Shown: positions 1 through 11,972, counted from the stretch's first letter. The stretch: DNA of 64,000 nucleotides from Phocoena phocoena (GCF_963924675.1 NC_089232.1:31322842-31386841), one strand, 5' to 3'. The notes: generated by a model not told the origin, from the sequence alone. Made by a program: numbers and translations.

Positions 1-203
1 GTGCTATAGAGCCTGCAAGCCACAACTACTGAGCCTACGTGCCACAACTACTGAAGCCTGCACACCTAGAGCTCGTGCTCTGCAACAAGAGAAGCCACCG
101 CAATGAGAAGCCCATGCACCACAACGAAGAGTAACCCCTGCTCGCTGTACTAGAGAAAGCCTGAGCGCAGCAATGAAGACCCAACGCAGCCAAAAAAAAA
201 AAA
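1..203 (+). repeat. CHR-type SINE, cut by window edge
   Basis: The 3' body of a cetacean tRNA-derived SINE (gagcctacgtgccacaacta, then aacgcagcc plus A-tail); the head lies left of the window. Confidence 0.9.
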
Positions 204-978
204 GGCATCCGCAAGAGACAAAAAATAAATCAGTAGAAATAAAAATTTGTTCTCTTACCCCCAAGTATATGAGTGTATGTGTATAATGTATTTCATATAA
301 AAATATTTAAAAACATTAAAATAAAAGCTTTGCAAGTGATTCTAATGTGCAACCAGAGTTGAGAATGACTAGGCTATGTCATTGGAAAAATAAAGATTTA
401 AATAAGCAGTAAGAGGGGACCTAGGTGAGAGACAAACTCCAGCTTGTGGCAAGATGGAGCCCGGTGAGGGTGGCCGGCCTCGTCTCAGTGCCTCACCATC
501 TCCAGTTTCTGCTGTGCATACATTTTCCTGACTTTTGAGAATCTTTATTCACAAGTGAACTGTAAATACACATACACACATATGTATGTGTATGTGTATC
601 TATATCTATATGGATCTATATCTATAGATCTGTGTGTGCATGATTTAAGACAGCGCTACCAATTATATTCAGTAGCATGTAATTTTTGAAAAACACTATT
701 TGTAGGAACACTGCCTCTGACCTAAAACGCTTTGGCCTTAGAATAGTCACACAGAAACGCATTGCTCGGGAAGAGGAGGCTGCGGGGGCTGAGGATTGGG
801 GGTGTTGTCTTTGGGTCTATCTAAGTGATGTATGAGCAGTGCTGATTAGAGGACCCTGAGTAAACTCTTGTATCGGGTGCTAAGTGTGGGAAATTAAGAG
901 CCACAACTAAGTCTCAACTTAATGAAAAAAGAATACATCAAAACTCCCCCCATCCCACCCCCAGAACCCGCAACTCAC
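204..978. other. MXD1 intron 3, partial, with a short AT/TG microsatellite
   Basis: No coding signal is seen. Positions about 566-630 hold an impure CA/TA/TG simple repeat (acacatacacacatatgtatg type, then tatctatatctatatgg). The rest looks like unique or heavily decayed sequence. Confidence 0.7.
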
Positions 979-1008
979 CTATTCTTCTCCATTTCATTGT
1001 GAGTCGAT
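979..1008 (-). CDS. MXD1: MXD1 coding exon 3 (30-nt micro-exon)
   Basis: A 30-nt exon with acceptor TTTCAG above 1008 and donor GTGAGT below 979. It completes Arg from exon 2 and reads STHNEMEKN, the beginning of the DNA-contacting basic region. It is too short for ORF-based detection. Its 4.9-kb upstream intron is 1009-5873. Confidence 0.94.
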
Positions 1009-4000
1009 CTGAAAGAGGGAACAATAAAAGTAAGATTATTCTTGTCTTAAAGGACTACTCCAACACCAACACAATTATTTAAACTGCTTTCTCTCCCAAG
1101 TTGGTAGGAGAGAAAACAGAGAAAGGGCTCTACTAAAGAAATTAGTCCCTTTGGGGAATTAGATAAATGTAAAGATCTAAAACAGAGTTCAAGGAGAAGT
1201 GACAAACTAAGAGGCAGGCATTCCCTAGTGGAAAAGTAGTCCATTTTAAGAAAGGAAATAAGAGGGTTCTATTCACACAAAGAGGAGAACAGCCGCACAC
1301 TGCTATGTGAATTTGGGCTGTATAACACCGCAAAGCTCTCTTCAGGCCGAGTGTGCAGCAGTGGAGATGGGGGACCCCACCCCAGCCCTGCAGCCTCAAG
1401 GTGTGCTGTACACCAAAATTGTATGCTAAGTTGTTTGACTATAGGATACAGTTTAAAATGGATAAAAATAACCCTTCTTCGCTCAATCTTTCTATTTCCT
1501 GAAGTTATTTTATCATGTACAACCTCCTGAAAGATGCTACTGTTGAAGAGCTACCAAATTATTTCAGGAAGAGGCTTCCAAGACTCAGCTCAACGGAAAG
1601 ACGATAGGCTAGTTAAGGCAGCACTTTGGGTGGAATCTCAAGTCCAGCTTTGCCACCGACTGGTACTGTGAAAGAAATAAAATTCCTTACCATCCTGTCC
1701 TCGGTTAACCCCCCTGTAAAATGGAAATAAAAATGATTGCCAGTTGTCTACTGAACAAGCATGGATCAATGAGGTAGCAACTGTAAAAGTGATTAGAGAG
1801 TCTTGGATGAAAGCGGAGGTGTATGTGAAATCATACTCTTAGTGTGTTTATAGCTGACCCTGAAATATAAGGTCTGGTCTAAGGATTTATGGACAGGTTT
1901 CCACAGAAGTCATAAGAAATCAGTCAATGTGGCTATTGTCCTTCTCATACAACTCATGCCTAACTAGTTATAGATAAACTTGAGGAACGTCCCAGCATTA
2001 TAAAGGAGCTGAATCTTGACTTTACTTATGGAAATTCTCTGGACCCTAATCAGTTCAGGAGAGATGACACCCTGGCTCAGGTCGAGAATTCTGTGGGGCC
2101 ATAAATGGAACCTTACTGGGCCTAGGAGATAAATTCTCCCAGTAATCATAGAGGAACACTACCTCTGTGAACGCTCAGCCACTCATTTACATCAAGAGGC
2201 ACCACCACCAAGTTCACTCACACCAGAGACTGGGGGTGGGGTGTGTGGGGGGTAGTCTTGAATGGGAAATTTCCAACCCAGCACTAAACTTCTCTTCCAC
2301 AAGGCTTCTGGGGTGCCAATTTTTATTCATGAGGAAAAACAAATAATAAGATAATGACAGTATTTTCAATTTTAGAGTATTTGTTTTCTAGATAAAGGAC
2401 ATGGGAACCTTAAAACTGGTTGACTTAAAAGCTTTAAATTGATTCACTTGGTTATCCTTCAGTGTTCTTCAGTTATATTTTTCTGATGGTATACTTCCTG
2501 CAATGGCCATCAGGATATCACAGTTAACAAGAGTCTGGCCTGCAACTGCAAACGTTTGGCTTTAAAGCACGTGGCATTCTGGTTTTAACAGGGAATAACA
2601 AGTTCAAAGCCTGACAGATTTTTTAAATGGATGAAAGTGTATGATGAAAGCTGGTCAAGATTTCCCTGTTTAACTGCAGACAAGGACCATTCTGGGAAGG
2701 TGGTGGAGGAGAGAAGGGTGGATATTTGAAAAGAGCATGGTCTCTGATTATAAAAAAATTGTAGCACACAGGGCACCCTTACCCAAAATTTCTGGATTCT
2801 CTGAAGATACGTATAAAAAAATTCAGAATCCCCAAGATAATCTTTTAAACAAATTCCATAAGCAGCATAACTCCTTCCGAACTTTGAACAGAGCTTTGGA
2901 AACTACAGATCTTATCTGATTACTTAAGAGTGTAGAACATATGGTGATTTCTACAAGCGGACTTATACCTAATGGCTAGGGCATTACTGAAGTACATTTG
3001 GTTTAGTGAAACTGAATTCTTCTTTAATAAAAAGCAGGCCGTTCAAAAAATGACCAGTTAAGAGACTGCCCGCCAACTCTGTTGATGGGAAAACATTTAT
3101 ATTTTAAATTAAAGCATTATAAGAATATACAGATACTTTGTGTCAAAATCATCTTCCTTGTGTCAAAATCATTTTCCATGTGATTACTGAAAAGATTTGA
3201 TAACTCTGAAATCACTGAAAAAGGTCAAATGTCACCATTTAAAAATATATTCTAACAAAAAGATAACTAAGCCAAACCAGTCCTTGGTTTAAAAAAGACT
3301 CACCCTGTCAAGTCAGCTATATGGCCACTGTCTCATAAAAGTTCAACAAGTGCTGAACTTCCTCTTTCACATTAGTGCCAATGCCTGCTTTACCAATTTA
3401 ACAAAACATACTTTTAAAAACTCTGGATTTCAATTCTAAATATTTAGTAACTGATTTCAAAAATCAGTAGGAAAGAAAAAAAAAAAAGATTCCATCTCCC
3501 TGCAGTTCTCTGGATGATTCCAAGACAATCAATATTCACAATTTCATTTGTTTTTGTTCTTTAAACAAGCAACTAGAGAAACTTAAGCCCTCTGCATTTT
3601 CATTTCCCAAGAAGTTTGATATGTAGCTAAATCTTATTTTTTATTGTCCAAGGAAAAGTACACCCCCCAGACACTACAAGCAAAGAGCCCAGCATTTCAA
3701 CCTGAATTAACAAGAATAAACTGTTACCAATGGTTATGTAAACCAGCAGTAATCTTTCTATAGCCCTTACCTCAGTTCAAAATCCTGACCATATATGGCC
3801 TTGGATATAAGTCTAATTCAAATCAAGGGGTCAAACTGCATTCTCTGGGGAGATGTCTCACTGCTCAGGTAAGGGTCATTCTGAACAGGTCATGAAGGAA
3901 GTGAGTACATTTAAACAAAACAACCTGCTCTTGCTTCATATGTTTGCTTGGTGCCATCTTCAGGTTTAATCATGGTCTCTCAGAAATCCTTGCACCACTT

Positions 4001-6794
4001 AAGTTATTGCACAAATTCATTATTAGTCAAGAGTACGGACAACGGTGATAGCCTCCGGTCTCTAACCATGGAAAGCAAACCAAACCCATTGACAGAAATA
4101 ACAGAGTTCTTCCCCAAATCCGGAGTTGCAGCCATTTCCCCAGAAATAAAGCTGGATATTAAAGAGAAGAGAAAGAAGCTATTTCCTGAATTGAAATTCT
4201 CAACTATCATTATTTTTCTTTCCTAATCAACTTTGGGGCCAAGCTACTTCTCTTCAACAACATCCCCTTCTTTTCCTCACCACTGAACATCCCCTCAACA
4301 ACTTTCCCGTGAAACTTAGAAAAAAATGAAACTCAGAAAAAAACAGAGTGCTAAGGATTAAGCTTAGAAAAAAACAGAGTGAAAACTTTGAAAAAAATAG
4401 AGTGAAACTTAGAAAAAAATAGAATGCTAAGGATTAAGCCTTGACTATTAATGTGAGCAATTCCTCTCAAATCATGAGTGGACAAGGATAAAAGTAACAA
4501 ATGAGCTACACTTATCCAGAAAAATAAACCAAAAGGCTTCAACGTTCTTCCAAAAAAGTTTTTAAAAATACTGTAACAAAAAGCAACACATAAATTGTTG
4601 TATACCATTGCATAATACAAGTCAGCATTAACCTTCTTCTTAAAGGCTGTCAGTACTCATGCACAGTTTTACTTGTTACCACCTTCAGATAATGTTAAAG
4701 GTGGGAGGGAAATTTACAAATTTCAAGAACTACCAGGTAACTAATTAACAGATCCATCCTTCATGTGCCTTCCTATTCAAGAGCTCGGCACATATGTGCT
4801 GTTCACTCATATCCTGTGGTTCTTCCAGTGCTAAGGACAATGGGGTGAATCAAGGACAGAAGAGGCAGCAAGGACAAGGGAGTTTAAAGTTTAAGTGGGA
4901 AACCTCTGGCTTTTAGTAGTCTGTATTATGCCACAGACGCTAACCAAATACAGTTTACTCGCAGGGAATTTTCATGAGAATGGGAGACAGATAAGGATTC
5001 TAAATCAGTGTTGAAAATGTCAATGTTTTTAATTTACTGGAATAAAAGGTATAATTGAATGAGTCTAATAAAAGCAGATTTCCCAGCTAACATATATTAA
5101 GGGCAAAGAGGGGAAAAAAAGGGTGCAGTAGCATTAGTGGAGTACTCAACATGTACCAAGAAGTACATTCAGGGTTTTAGTATGTGATTTCATTGACCAT
5201 TAACCAGTATTTACTTCCCAGTGAAATTTACACATTTCAAGAACTACAAGGCTAACATAAAAGCGTTGTGGCATATTAATATTTTAATATTATATGTTCC
5301 TGCATCACCAAAAAGGCAGGTTTTAGCCTCAGTCGTTCCTCTTTGCTGTTATAAATAGAGTGACAAATTAGATTATCAGACACATAACTGTATGTAATTT
5401 ACATGTCAAATATGAAATCCTATCACCTATGCCAAGTCAAATACTTTAACATGTTTATAAAATCTTTACTAGGAAAAGTAAAAAGTGGATAATGTCCAGT
5501 ATTTTCAATTATAGAAAACTTGCCCTGAATCTGCAACTTCTGAAGGCAAAATATTGTCACTGTTGCTAATCTCACTTGAAGTTTCCACCACAGGTTTTTG
5601 TTCCAAAAGGGAAGAAAAGCAAAATTAAGTTTTTAAAAAAGTTCATAAAGAAATAGAAAACATTTCCATTTCTCTCTTCTTTTCAGTCCCCTCAACCCAA
5701 ATAGAAGGGCTTCCTCCAACGCCGTAAGACCATGTGTACATTACTGAATCATGATCGCCACTTCATTTACATGATTATAACCCTGTTATAATCACAACAG
5801 GCAACGTCCATTCTGCAGTTTGTATCATCTACAGTATAACCTAAAAGAGAAAGGGAAATATTTACCAAATTACCTGCTACTGCTGTTATTCTTCTTGGAT
5901 TTGCTCCTCCGTTTTAAGGCATCTCTGTCCTTGTTATTGTATGGTAACATGGAGGCATAACCATGTTCAGCTTCTAGAAAACCGGAGGATCCAGTTAATG
6001 AATGAGCCCCGAACATTCAACACTCTCTCCCCTCCACAGTATTTCCTTTTTAAGATTGATTTATTTTTCATTAAAAGAAGATTGTGGAAATAATTAAACG
6101 GAGCAAGATGGAATTCTTAGAACAATGATTGGTTTTTTTTTTTAATTGAGTGAATATCCTCAGTGAGGAGCAGGTGTAAGGAGCATTCCAGCTGCTCATT
6201 GTTGAGAAAGACATTAAGTCTCCTGCAGCCTGGGTTTCCCACTGGCAACGTCCAGCAGGTTGGTGTGTATTAAGTGGGACCAGCCTCAGGCGAAGGTGCG
6301 GGGCAAACACCGGGAGCCAGAGCCCGGGAGGGACGGTGGGGGGCAGGGGAGGCGCTGCTCCTCCGTCTGCGAGACCCGGCGCCAGGCCCACTTGGGGGCC
6401 GGCCGGGACGAGCCCCAGTGAGGTAAACCAAGGGCCTGGCTGAGGGGGCCCCGGGCCCCCCACTCGCGACGGGGTGCGGAGCGGGCGGCGCTCCGGACCC
6501 CGGGGCAGCGGTCCCTTTTCCACCCCCATTCATTGCCTTTGGGGCAGCGGCGGCCTCCCTTCGGACCGCGCGTGGGGAGAGCTGGAGGGGTTGGGAGCGC
6601 TCGAGGTCGCGCTCTCAGCTCCTCCAACTACCCCCGGAGCAGCTGGGCACCCGGACCTGCGGCTGGGCCCCTCAGAGCCCCCAGTCCCCGCTCGGGCCGG
6701 ACTCCTCCCGTCCCCGTGCACCTCTCTCCCGCCGCTCCAGGTAGTCGGCCGCCTCCAGCAGCATCTGGATGTTCATCCGAACCGCCGCCGCCAT
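979..6794 (-). CDS. MXD1: MXD1 (MAD1), MAX dimerization protein 1: coding exons 1-3, 3' part beyond left edge
   Basis: Three exons on the minus strand splice into the N-terminus of MXD1, a nuclear bHLH-zipper protein. MXD1 pairs with MAX, binds E-boxes and recruits SIN3 corepressors, opposing MYC. Exon 1 (6722-6794) encodes the start Met and the SIN3-interaction helix (NIQMLLEAADYLERRER). Exon 2 (5874-5973) encodes EAEHGYASMLPYNNKDRDAL and a basic KRRSKSKKNN stretch. The 30-nt exon 3 (979-1008) encodes RSTHNEMEKN, the start of the basic region. Splice phases (1, then 2, then 2) join without breaking the frame, and all borders are AG/GT. The rest of the bHLH-zipper and the acidic C-terminus should lie left of position 1. 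The start is the ATG at 6794, inside a CpG island. The family assignment is from recognition of the protein sequence and is very secure. Confidence 0.96.
1620..1740 (+). repeat. MIR-type fragment in MXD1 intron 2
   Basis: Contains agctttgccaccgactggta and cccctgtaaaatggaaat, MIR-like. Confidence 0.55.
3948..4226 (+). other. Unrecognised 92-codon open frame in MXD1 intron 2
   Basis: An open frame antisense to MXD1 contains a charged stretch (EIKLDIKEKRKKLFPELK). A second open frame overlaps it on the other strand (4004-4210). I recognise neither protein. There is no splice or poly-A context, and double-strand openness of this length can occur by chance. It may be chance, a conserved non-coding element or a pseudogene fragment. 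Confidence 0.15.
4312..4443. repeat. Minisatellite-like tandem repeat
   Basis: About four to five imperfect copies of a unit built from cttagaaaaaa(a/c)agagtg. Two longer copies also carry ctaaggattaag. It lies in MXD1 intron 2. Confidence 0.75.
5874..5973 (-). CDS. MXD1: MXD1 coding exon 2
   Basis: A 100-nt exon with acceptor TTTTCTAG just above 5973 and donor GTAATT just below 5874. The frame reads EAEHGYASMLPYNNKDRDAL, KRRSKSKKNN and then SSS. It ends in phase 2, leaving AG to pair with the first base of exon 3 for Arg. Confidence 0.96.
5974..6721. other. MXD1 intron 1
   Basis: The 748-bp intron has two halves. The part nearest exon 1 (about 6290-6721) is GC-rich with many CpGs and belongs to the promoter CpG island. 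The part near exon 2 is AT-rich. Long open frames on both strands here are explained by base composition, not by coding. Confidence 0.8.
6722..6794 (-). CDS. MXD1: MXD1 coding exon 1 (SIN3-interaction domain)
   Basis: Exon 1 has 73 coding nt from the ATG at 6794 to the donor GTGCAC at 6721-6716. It ends in phase 1; the leftover G joins AA of exon 2 to make Glu. It encodes the amphipathic Sin3-binding helix. The 5' UTR must continue upstream, to higher coordinates, into the CpG island; the transcription start cannot be fixed from sequence alone. Confidence 0.95.
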
Positions 6795-7088
6795 TCTGCA
6801 CCGGGGTCCGGAGCCACTGGACCAACCCCCACTGCCCACGGGCTCGCCGCCGCTGCCGCCGGACACCCACGCCCCGCTGTGGACCACGCAGAGCAGGGCT
6901 GAGAGAAGCTCTCTGGCGACCACGCTCGCCGGAAGGGGGAGGGGACCGGTGAGCCGAGCACCACCGACACCGTGACAGAACCCAAAGAAGAGCAGCAGCC
7001 GCCACCGCCGCGGAGTGTTTATCCCCGACTCACCGTCCCCCCGCCCCCAGCCCCTTCTCTTGACAGGCCCGCTTCGGCTGCGTTCCTC

Positions 7089-7366
7089 ATTGGGCACCCC
7101 AAAGAATGCCCCGCCTCTGGCGCTGTCCGATTGGGGGAAGGCATCACAGCCCCGCCCCTCAGGGTCCGCTCCTCTCGCTGGTTGGTCACGCTTGATAAGG
7201 GCCGGGCTCCACCCTCTCTTTCCAATTGGTGATAGGATTCGCAACTCCGCCTCGTGCTCTTTCCCTGTTTTCCATTGGTTCTATACCGACAACCGGGCCC
7301 CCTTTTGCTTTGTTAGTATTGGCCAAGAGCTACAGAAAGCAAGCCACTCTGCCTGTCTCCTATTGG
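7089..7366 (-). promoter_or_regulatory. Array of CCAAT boxes (NF-Y-type) upstream of MXD1
   Basis: ATTGG on the plus strand (CCAAT in the MXD1 sense) occurs at 7089, 7130, 7225, 7274, 7318 and 7362. A one-base variant GTTGG lies at 7181. Start-to-start spacings are 41, 51, 44, 49, 44 and 44 bp. All have the same orientation. Flanks resemble each other only loosely. NF-Y binding is inferred from the motif. Confidence 0.75.
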
Positions 7367-7395
7367 TGGAACCTTCCTACACCGCCCAGCTACGA

Positions 7396-7403
7396 TGACG
7401 TCA
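7396..7403. promoter_or_regulatory. Palindromic cAMP response element
   Basis: A perfect TGACGTCA, the full CREB/ATF site, lies 30 bp beyond the last CCAAT box of the array upstream of MXD1. CREB and NF-Y sites often neighbour each other in CpG-island promoters. Confidence 0.75.
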
Positions 7404-8379
7404 CCTTTCCCCAGGCCAGCGAGCCCTGAATGGCTGGTGGTCAGCGGCCCGGCTACTCCTCGCGGGATGTGGCACGGGCCGTCAGGGCTGACCCGGGCGC
7501 CGACCGGCGGTGATTCACCGGCTGCCGCCGGGCTCGGCCCCACCCGACCCCACCTCGGACCTGTTGCCGGGACCTGTCTCTGGGGAAAAGTTCCGGGGAC
7601 CTGCTGGGCGTCCCTCGAGTGGAAGCTGGCACCGCGCGTCACCTGGGCGCTCTGCCCCGCTCGGGTTCGGGGCTGGATCCCTGGGCCCGCCGGCCTAGAC
7701 CCGGAGGTTACAGGCTTCCCGAGGTCGAGGGCCCAGCCGCGAAATCTCTCCGAAGGGAGAGCGGCAGACAGCCCGACGGTAGGGCGGTGGGCCTGGGGCT
7801 CCGCCGAGCGCCACGTGGCTCAGGGGCTCGGGGGAAAAGCCCGTCTCCTGTCCAGTGTTCGCCGCCCAGCGTTTTTTTCTCTCCTCAGAAAGCGCTGGAG
7901 TAGGGAGGCTGTATACAGAGCTGAGCTCTCCAAAGGCACTAGGCACTACCCCCGCCCCAAGTGCTGGCTAATTACTCCCTCACGCGACTGGGTTTTAAAA
8001 GCTCAGAAACTTCCTGTACCTACAGATTGGCGTTGAATTCTGAGATTCTTTGACATAAATCTCTTTCGGGGTCTTTCCTTCCCTTTTAATTCTAGAGGAG
8101 AACACTCAAAAAAAAATCCTTCCTTTTCAAGACGGCTATGAATGGTGTTTGTGTGGTACCAATATAAATGTACATAGAACTAAAAACTTTAGGAATTGTT
8201 CCCTAAGCTATCTCAAGACCCAAGTTACTCTGTTAATACACTGACATCTTCATTTTAAGAAACGGAAATAAAACTCTTCGTAAATTGAGAGTCCTGAATA
8301 TAGAAATGAGTAAAGCATGAACATATTTAACAAAGCTTTTTAGAAAAGTTTATTGTTGCCAATATGTGAAAACAATAGC

Positions 8380-8620
8380 CTGTCAGGTAACTTACCTACA
8401 TTATTGCTAATCCTCAATATAACCCCATTAGATAGGTTAATTATCTACATTTTGCACATGAGGAAACTGATGCCCAAGAAGCTAAATGACTTTCCTAGAC
8501 ATCCATTCAGCCAGAAATGGAAACTGAACCTAGATCTGTTTCACTCAGAGCCCATGGTGTCAATGCTCCAGTTGGTAGCTGTTCTAAATACAAGACAACT
8601 GAGAGACGGATTTCCATATG
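8380..8620 (-). repeat. MIR-type fragment
   Basis: Contains aatataaccccattagatagg, acatgaggaaactgatgccc and aagctaaatgactttcc, MIR-family text. Strand is uncertain. Confidence 0.6.
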
Positions 8621-9443
8621 AGTCACAAACAATGACACTCAAACACTGGGGAAAAAGAAAGAAACACATTACGATGGTAAGTTTTTAAATGTGTCCTTTT
8701 TAATGGTTGACAAATCCATTAAAATTAAATAAACTCAACAGAATTAATACGTAGAATAAATGCAGTAAACCTGGCCTGACATACAGAACACATATTTTCT
8801 GGTTTTAATGGTTAATTGGACCTAAAAGGTGATTCTTTATGAAAACTAATAAATATTCACCTTTACCACTGAAGATAAAGGTTTTCAAGAAAGCACAAAA
8901 AAGCTAGAAGAATGGGGATATAAGTTTTACAGAGTATGTTTTAACTGCAAGTTATCTGTAAAACAAATTTGAAAATCATAGTGAAATGAATACAATTCTA
9001 AAGTGCCCAAACTGACAGTAAAAACACTTTGATTTCATTACCTTAATTTTGGACTTTGTATACTTCTATATTTTCTCTTTGATTTTATTATGAACACTCA
9101 GAATCTCTTTACTCTTTCCCTTACCCTCAACTCTTTTTTTTAAACCCAGTCTTATTTCAAAGTCATGATCCTTCCCCTAGAATTGCCCTGACTGAAAATC
9201 ACACTTATACAAAATTAAAAAAGGAAAAAAGTTTGAAATCTGAGATATGGCAAGGAACCATTTAAACACCAACAGGTCTATCTTAAACTCCAAACAAAAA
9301 TACTAAGTTATATAATAATCAGAGAATTAGACTAAAGAATGGACGGACCCCTTTCTGTTCCTTGGCAGTGGTGGAAGACAAGATCAGTAAGCCAGCAATA
9401 CCAACCAGGAATTAGTATCATGAAGAACTCCAAAGGGCATTTG

Positions 9444-9457
9444 GTGCCATCTACTGG
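9444..9457 (-). promoter_or_regulatory. CTCF-like motif
   Basis: The minus strand reads CCAGTAGATGGCAC, which fits the CTCF core consensus CCASYAGRKGGCRS at every position. It lies about 1.5 kb upstream of the MXD1 CpG island. Occupancy is unknown. Confidence 0.55.
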
Positions 9458-10750
9458 ACATCAAGCAGTAAGTATAAAACAAAGGGTTTTTTCTTGTTTT
9501 TCTGGAAATTATTTTACACAAATACATTACAATGACCAGTTAAATAAGATAATCTGAAAGTACAGATTTTGAAAAAAGAAACGAAATCCTAAAACAAAGT
9601 ACAAGTGGTGACTCCCAGCATCTAGCACTTCAAAGGCATTACATAAGCACTGACAGATAGGCACAACCCCCAAAATAAGAATTCGAAATTCCAGAATGTT
9701 TGAACCTGAATTTTATGACCAGAATTTTAAACAAAAAGCTATCTGTAATAAGATAAACGTAGGCTGACAATGGTTTATATCTTTGATCAGACATCAAGCT
9801 AAACTAATAGAACTGGGGAGTAAAAGAAAATATTGAAAATGGGAACCACAAAAGATTATGCTTGTCAGATAATCTTTACTACATATTTTAGAAAGCCCCA
9901 GTTTCCTTCCTCTGAGGGGTTTATAATCCAGGTGGGTATAGGACAGTATGTAAACGCCGGTGCTGAGGGGAAGGTTCATTAAATGCAACAGGAGCTCTGC
10001 CAGAGAGGTGCTTTTCAGTGAGTACCTCAGAGTGGCAGGGAAGACAACTGTTGATATTATATAACTGTCTAAAAAGTTCCAAAACTGCTGAATTAAAAAA
10101 CACTATTTATAACTGAGTTTGACATAGTTAACCACTATGACATTAAAATGAATTCTGTTTTATAAGTTTTTGAGGAACTGATTTTATTCTTCTAAGTGTA
10201 AAAATCAGAACTGTAATTTTCTGCTTTAATATCAGTCCCTTTCTTTGTGGCTACTTTGGACACTCAAATATCATGATACCCAATATCAGAAAATTAAAAT
10301 TTAAAAACCTTTAAAAACACTGCTTTGCAAAAGTTAGTTATTCCACAAATATTTGCTACTTTAAAAATAGAGCAATGGCTAGACAGGGGTACATACATTA
10401 CACTGAACACTATGTACCAGTTAAAAAAAAAAGGTAGAGGTACATACGTTGGCATGGAAACATCCCCAAGGCAATGCTGAGTAAATAAGTTGTAAAATGA
10501 TCCCTAAAGCATATTATTTGTGTTAAAAAAAAAAAAGGCCATACTGTGTATTTTCCTCATTTCCAACACTAACTCTGTTACATACATACATGCATAAGAT
10601 CTGGAAGTAAACACCACCAAAGGATTCACAGTGAACCAGGGCTGTGCAAAACAGATTTAGCTGTCATAATGTTTTAAAATTTTTATGGGAAAAATGTATT
10701 CATTTATGAGTTGGGGAACTAAAGGTTAACTTAGAAACCAAGGGAAGTGG

Positions 10751-11134
10751 AGTGAAGTAAGTCAGACAGAGAAAGACAAATATCATATGGTATCGCTTAT
10801 ATGTGGAATCAAATGAACCTATTTATAAAACAGAAATAGAGTCACAGATGTAGAAAACACACTTACGGTTGCCAAGGGGGAAAGGGCGGAGGGATAAACT
10901 GGGAGATTGGGATTGACATATACATACTACTATATATAAAACAGATAATAAGAACCTATTGTATAGCCCAGGGAACTCTACTCAGTACTCTGTAATGACC
11001 TATATGGGAACAGAATCTGAAAGAGTGGATATTTGTATATGTATAACTGATACACTTTGCTGTATCGGTACAGCAGAAACTAACACAACATTGTAAATCA
11101 ACTATACTCCAATAAAAATTAATTTAAAAAAAAC
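10751..11134 (+). mobile_element. 5'-truncated LINE-1 3' end with 14-bp TSD
   Basis: Ends ctatactccaataaaaattaa plus A-tail, the artiodactyl/cetacean L1 3' UTR. Flanked by accaagggaagtgg (10737-10750 and 11135-11148). Confidence 0.92.
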
Positions 11135-11645
11135 ACCAAGGGAAGTGGTTAAGTGAAAAAAGTTTACTGAACTATATTCATGAATTCAACAGATATTTAT
11201 TGAGTGCTTTACTGTGTGCCAGGCACTGTGTGGTGCCAGGGCTACAGCAGCAAACAAGACAGAAGCGCTACTCCTGAAAGTTCAAAGCCTAGTGGAAGAA
11301 CCAGACAGTAACAGGTGAATATAGAGTGTGTCAGGCCGTGATAAGCTATAAGGAAAAGGAAACTTTGCAGAGCATGTGGAGAAACTGGAACCCTCATACA
11401 TTGCTGGTGGGAATGTAAAATAATGCCGTTGCTTTGGAGAACAGTTTTGACAGTGCCTCAAAAAGTTAAACACAGAGTTACTGTATGACCCAGTAGTGCC
11501 TCTCCTAGTTATATACCCAAGAGAGTTGAAAACATATGTTCATACAAAAACTTGTATGTGAATGTTCATAGTGGCACTATTCGTAATAGCCAAGAAGTGG
11601 AACAACCCAAATGCCCATCAACTGATGACTTATAAATAAAAATGT

Positions 11646-11972
11646 GGGGACTTCCCTGTGGCGCAGTGGTTAAGAATCCGCCTGCCAATGTAGGGGTCAC
11701 GGGTTCGAGCCCTGGTCCGGGAAGATCCCACATGCCACGGAGCAACTAAGCCCATGCGCCACAACTACTGAGCCTGCGCTCTAGAGCGCGCGTGCCACAA
11801 CTACGGAGCCGGCGCACCTAGAGCCCGTGCTCTGCAACAAGAGGAGCCACCGCAATGAGAAGCCGGTGTACCACAACAAAGAGTAGCACCCGCTCTCCAC
11901 AACTAGAGAAAGCCCGCACGCAGCAATGAAGACCCAACGCAGCCAAAATAAATAAAATAATTTTTAAAAAAA
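11646..11972 (+). repeat. CHR-type SINE nested in L1
   Basis: Head ggggacttccctgtggcgca, body and aacgcagcc tail. It is inserted into the older L1 segment 11353-12540. Confidence 0.92.

Larger units (their letters stand above)
1009..5873. other. MXD1 intron 2
   Basis: The 4.9-kb intron lies between exons 2 and 3. It holds a MIR-like stretch near 1620-1740, a short CAAAATCAT.TTCC duplication near 3137-3175, a tandem repeat at 4312-4443 and an unexplained 92-codon open frame at 3948-4226. No SINE of the CHR type was seen. The remainder gives no feature I can support. Confidence 0.75.
6290..7950 (-). promoter_or_regulatory. MXD1: CpG-island promoter of MXD1
   Basis: GC-rich, CpG-dense sequence spans the first coding exon, the 5' part of intron 1 and about 1.1 kb upstream. 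It contains GC boxes (for example cccgcccc near 7150), a CCAAT-box array (7089-7366) and a full CRE (7396-7403). No TATA box is evident near the expected start at about 6900-7000. Long open frames on both strands here are composition artefacts. Confidence 0.85.

Noticed and set aside
2232..2252. G-rich run ggggg-gggg-gggggg in MXD1 intron 2
   Set aside because: Could fold as a quadruplex, but it is a single short run with no supporting context.
6270..8036. Many long open frames on both strands in the MXD1 CpG island, up to 213 codons
   Set aside because: High GC makes stop codons rare. The frames are rich in P, R, G and A and overlap each other. Only the short MXD1 exon 1 segment matches a known protein.
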